Source: Actinomycetota bacterium (GTDB lineage: Bacteria; Actinomycetota; Geothermincolia; Geothermincolales; RBG-13-55-18). Taken from it: a DNA stretch of 54,991 nucleotides. The translations under genes and the position numbers were made by a program. The notes beneath the pieces are model-generated. The model made no database searches. It saw only the letters and a program-made list of their open reading frames with translations, and was not told the origin of the DNA. Shown here piece after piece: positions 52,920-54,991 of the stretch; positions within the stretch are counted from its first letter, which is position 1; each line of letters opens with the position of its first letter. The DNA lies in assembly GCA_013178005.1 (NCBI GenBank), contig JABLXL010000022.1, positions 1-54,991 of the forward strand, read 5' to 3'.

Positions 52920-53193
52920 ACCACGTCCACAGGGATTGACAATACCAGCCACATCCATGGGGATTGACGATATATCGACGGGAACTTGCCTGACCAGGGT
53001 ATCGAGGTGGGGCGGCAAAAGTTACCTCAAGGGTTTGAAGATCTCCCCTTTGGTCTATCATATCCATAGTGGTTGAACGTATGCCCGGCGGGGACTCGTC
53101 CGACCGGGGAATCAAGGCAGGATAGCGAAAGCCGCCTCGAGGTTTGAAACCCCACCCTTCCGTTCCCGATATTCCCTGCTTGCAATAATCAGT
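52920..53193 (+). repeat. tRNA-Ser-associated repeat element, copies C1 and C2
   Basis: C1 (about 52920-53054): a doubled header (CCACGTCCACAGGGATTGA, CCACATCCATGGGGATTGA), a diverged core, and tail ACCTCAAGGGTTTGAAGATC. C2 (about 53055-53193): header CATATCCATAGTGGTTGAA, core CGACCGGGGAATCAAGG, tail CGCCTCGAGGTTTGAAACCC, then GATATTCCCTGCTTGCAAT, which also follows copy A. All copies share block order, so this is one element family. Confidence 0.75.
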
Positions 53194-53210
53194 GGCCAAG
53201 ATCGTTAGTG

Positions 53211-53680
53211 GATTTCTCGCGAGGGAGGAAACCCCGCAATAAACAGTCGCTTCTAAGTGCGAAAACCCAGGCCCATGATCCCCAGGCCCACGGCCCTAAG
53301 TCCGGGAACTTAAGATTGGTCGCCAGGACTTCTCTCTCCGGACAACTGCTCCCTCAGGCCGATGGCCAGCCCCGACTCCCAGGCCCATGATCCCCAGGCC
53401 CACGGCCCTAAGTCCGGGAACTTAAGATTGGTCGCCAGGACTTCTCTCTCCGGACAACTGCTCCCTCAGGCCGATGGCCAGCCCCGACTCCCAGGACACG
53501 ATTCCCAGGACATGGTATTTCCTGCGTGGTATTTGTCTTTGTCCAGGTTCGTTTGTTGATTTCTCGCGAAAGAGGAAGCCCCGCATCAAGCACTCGATTC
53601 TGTCCGGGGATCTGGGTTTGACCGCCCGACTTTCTCCCTCCGGATAACTGCTCCCTCAGGCCGATGGCCAGCCCTGGCCT
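53211..53680. repeat. Noncoding repeat field: 112-base tandem pair plus a third partial copy
   Basis: Bases 53266-53377 recur at 53378-53489 almost perfectly (CCCAGGCCCATGATCCCCAG ...). GGACAACTGCTCCCTCAGGC appears a third time at about 53640 (GGATAACTGC...). The lead-in GATTTCTCGCGA at 53211 recurs at 53558 (offset 347). The 112-base period is not a multiple of three and open frames are not conserved between copies, so it is not coding. The stretch 52814-53984 holds no gene. Confidence 0.82.
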
Positions 53681-53770
53681 CAAGACCCTGGTCCTTTATC
53701 AAGAGACCCTTCGCCGGAGCGGGCCTGCGAGGCCGTTGACAGCCATTTTCATAGGTGACCCCAAGGCCTG

Positions 53771-53811
53771 TTGATTTGGATGACCAAGGGTAATATAATG
53801 ACTAATGGTCA
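53771..53811 (+). promoter_or_regulatory. Promoter and operator candidate for the downstream TetR gene
   Basis: TTGATT (53771-53776), a 17-base spacer and TATAAT (53794-53799) form a near-consensus promoter. TGACCA (53781-53786) and TGGTCA (53806-53811) are inverted copies on either side of the -10. The TetR start is about 185 bases downstream, so autorepression is plausible. Confidence 0.6.
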
Positions 53812-53984
53812 CTACAATGGGGATGGTCGGCGGTAGGTGGTCGCAGCCCGGGAAATGGCCATAACAGGCAAGCCTGATGCTTATTCGCGGGCTGACTTTA
53901 AATAAAACCAACGCTTTGTGAGATGCAGAGCGCGTTCCCGACGTCCCGCTCGATACCGGGCAAGACCTTTCATGGGTGGGCTTC

Positions 53985-54614
53985 ATGGGCATTGCGGAGA
54001 GGAGAGAAAGGGAAAAGCGAGAGCGCGTGAGCGCCATCCTCATGGCCGCCAGGGACCTTTTCTTTGAGAAGGGTTACCGTGCCACCATGGACGAGATCGC
54101 GGAGCGCGCCGAGCTTTCCAAGGGAACGCTCTACCTCTATTTCAAGAGCAAGGACGAGCTCTACATATCCGTTATCCTGGAGGGCTTCCACCTGCTCGAA
54201 GAACGTCTGAAGAGGGAGCTCAAACGCGCGAAAGGAGCGGAAAACCGGGTGCGGGCGGTCTTTTATGCCTTCATCGACCACTGCCTCGAGAACAGGGCTT
54301 ACTTCCGCACCACCCAGTATTTCCTCACCGAGGACGCGCGCGCTAACACCTCTCCAGAGTTGGTGGAGACCATCAACCGCTCCACCGGCGAGCTGATGCG
54401 GTACGGCGTCAAGGTTATCGAGGAGGGCGTGGAGCGTGGGATATTCCGAAATGACGTCAAGCCTGACGTTCTGGCCCTCGCGGTATGGAGAATGGCCACG
54501 GGCATCCTGGATCTGGCCGTGTTGGAGGGAGATGCCGGTGGCGGCAAGAGGCCCTACCAGGAGGTTTTCGACACCGCCATCGAGGTGGTGCTGAGGGGGA
54601 TCAAAGCCGGATAG
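53985..54614 (+). CDS. TetR-family transcriptional regulator, second
   Basis: 209 aa from ATG 53985 (GGGTGGG upstream; GTG 53976 is an alternative). TetR_N about residues 10-55: ILMAARDLFFEKGYRATMDE and IAERAELSKGTLYLYFKSKD. The C-terminal domain of about 140 residues reads HCLENRAYFRTTQYFLTEDA and GVERGIFRNDVKPDVLALAV. The last 80 bases are part of a tandem duplication, so a copy of the C-terminal coding region follows the stop. Confidence 0.9.
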   Translation: MGIAERREREKRERVSAILMAARDLFFEKGYRATMDEIAERAELSKGTLYLYFKSKDELYISVILEGFHLLEERLKRELKRAKGAENRVRAVFYAFIDHCLENRAYFRTTQYFLTEDARANTSPELVETINRSTGELMRYGVKVIEEGVERGIFRNDVKPDVLALAVWRMATGILDLAVLEGDAGGGKRPYQEVFDTAIEVVLRGIKAG

Positions 54615-54810
54615 CGATGAAAAAAGGCACCTCCCGGCGCTCCCCGGGGAGAGGAAAGACCCGAGGAAGACACCGGTGGCGGGGAAAGGCCCTACCAGGA
54701 GGTTTTCGACACCGCCATCGAGGTGGTGCTGAGAGGGATCAAAGCCGGATAGCGATGAAAAAAGGCGCCTCCCGGTGCTTCCCCAGGAGGGGGAAAGACC
54801 GGAGACAACA
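54535..54810 (+). repeat. 138-base tandem duplication covering the TetR 3' end
   Basis: Unit 1 (54535-54672) and unit 2 (54673-54810) are nearly identical; landmarks CCTACCAGGAGGTTTTCGAC and GGATAGCGATGAAAAAAGGC recur at 138-base offset. Unit 2 thus holds a copy of the last 26 codons, the stop codon and the trailing leader. The pseudo-copy is outside any frame of its own. Confidence 0.9.
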
Positions 54811-54820
54811 GACGGAGGTG

Positions 54821-54991
54821 ATGGCATTGGCGCTCGATCCACAGGAGGTGTTCAAGGTCATGCAGTGCGCCTGGCGCAACGGGGTGCTGGACAAGTTCAT
54901 GGTCATCCAGGGGGAGGCCCTGGAGGGGGTGATGGCCGACACGGGTATGAACATGGGGGACCTGCTCAACCGCTTAGACGAGGCCAGGCCG
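54821..54991 (+). CDS. Unidentified protein, truncated by window edge
   Basis: 57 codons are visible from ATG 54821, with ACGGAGGTG upstream. The sequence begins MALALDPQEVFKVMQCAWRN and is helical with a repeated Met-Gly-Asp pattern (MADTGMNMGDLLNRLDEARP). I do not recognise a family, and too little is visible to assign function. It lies just after the TetR gene and its duplication, so it may be the regulated gene. Confidence 0.55.
   Translation, partial: MALALDPQEVFKVMQCAWRNGVLDKFMVIQGEALEGVMADTGMNMGDLLNRLDEARP

Noticed and set aside
53208-53680. Open frames coding repeated peptides such as QAHDPQAHGPKSG
   Set aside because: The 112-base period breaks the frame, copies are not conserved as protein, and there is no ribosome site.

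Overview
The window is GC-rich and tightly packed. It reads as chromosome of an anaerobic, deep-branching Actinomycetota-like bacterium, possibly of the Geothermincolia/OPB41 type. That placement is inference from several signs: a TWYLAEG-type secreted repeat module at the left edge, corrinoid methyl-transfer proteins, an aldehyde:ferredoxin oxidoreductase with its ferredoxin, a GlpA-like/FAD/DUF1667 operon, a likely selenoprotein, frequent GTG/TTG starts, and tRNA genes that encode CCA. No rRNA, CRISPR array, integrase or intact transposase was seen.

Layout. 0-9 kb: the end of a large secreted carbohydrate-active-like protein, then a five-gene oligopeptide/nickel-type ABC importer. 9-15 kb: a LysR regulator with a palindromic operator, a broken gene, a three-gene ABC-2 exporter and a TetR regulator. 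15-20 kb: a corrinoid protein with a URO-D-type methyltransferase, then a second ABC-2 exporter preceded by a PLDc_N gene interrupted by TGA. 20-27 kb: an FGGY kinase fused to a 2-hydroxyacid dehydrogenase, msrA and msrB, and the GlpA-like operon. 27-38 kb: two P-type ATPases (MgtA-like and H+-ATPase-like), an S26B-type signal peptidase, an MscS channel, a class III aminotransferase and a kinase-like protein. 38-42 kb: PadR with a split permease pair, a ROK kinase and a C_GCAxxG_C_C protein. 42-48 kb: tRNA-Ser(GGA), small secreted proteins, tRNA-Arg, and a redox group made of a CD1871A-like CXXC peptide, a membrane polyferredoxin and a thioredoxin-like lipoprotein with in-frame UGA in UxxC. 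48-55 kb: ferredoxin plus AOR, tadA, tRNA-Ser(CGA), a small MNT/HEPN island, a repeat field, and a TetR gene followed by a truncated gene.

Three themes stand out. First, the thioredoxin-like gene at 45671-46063 has TGA where the first active-site Cys should be, and a hairpin at SECIS-like distance. Second, the two tRNA-Ser genes are followed by copies of a dispersed element (header, GC-rich core, degenerate tRNA-Ser 3' half). One 59-base tRNA 3' copy, starting in the anticodon loop, bounds a 1.4-kb island that carries a nucleotidyltransferase/HEPN pair behind twin operators. Third, partial tandem duplications with periods of about 110-170 bases recur at roughly ten intergenic or gene-start sites, several of which copy the start of the following gene.
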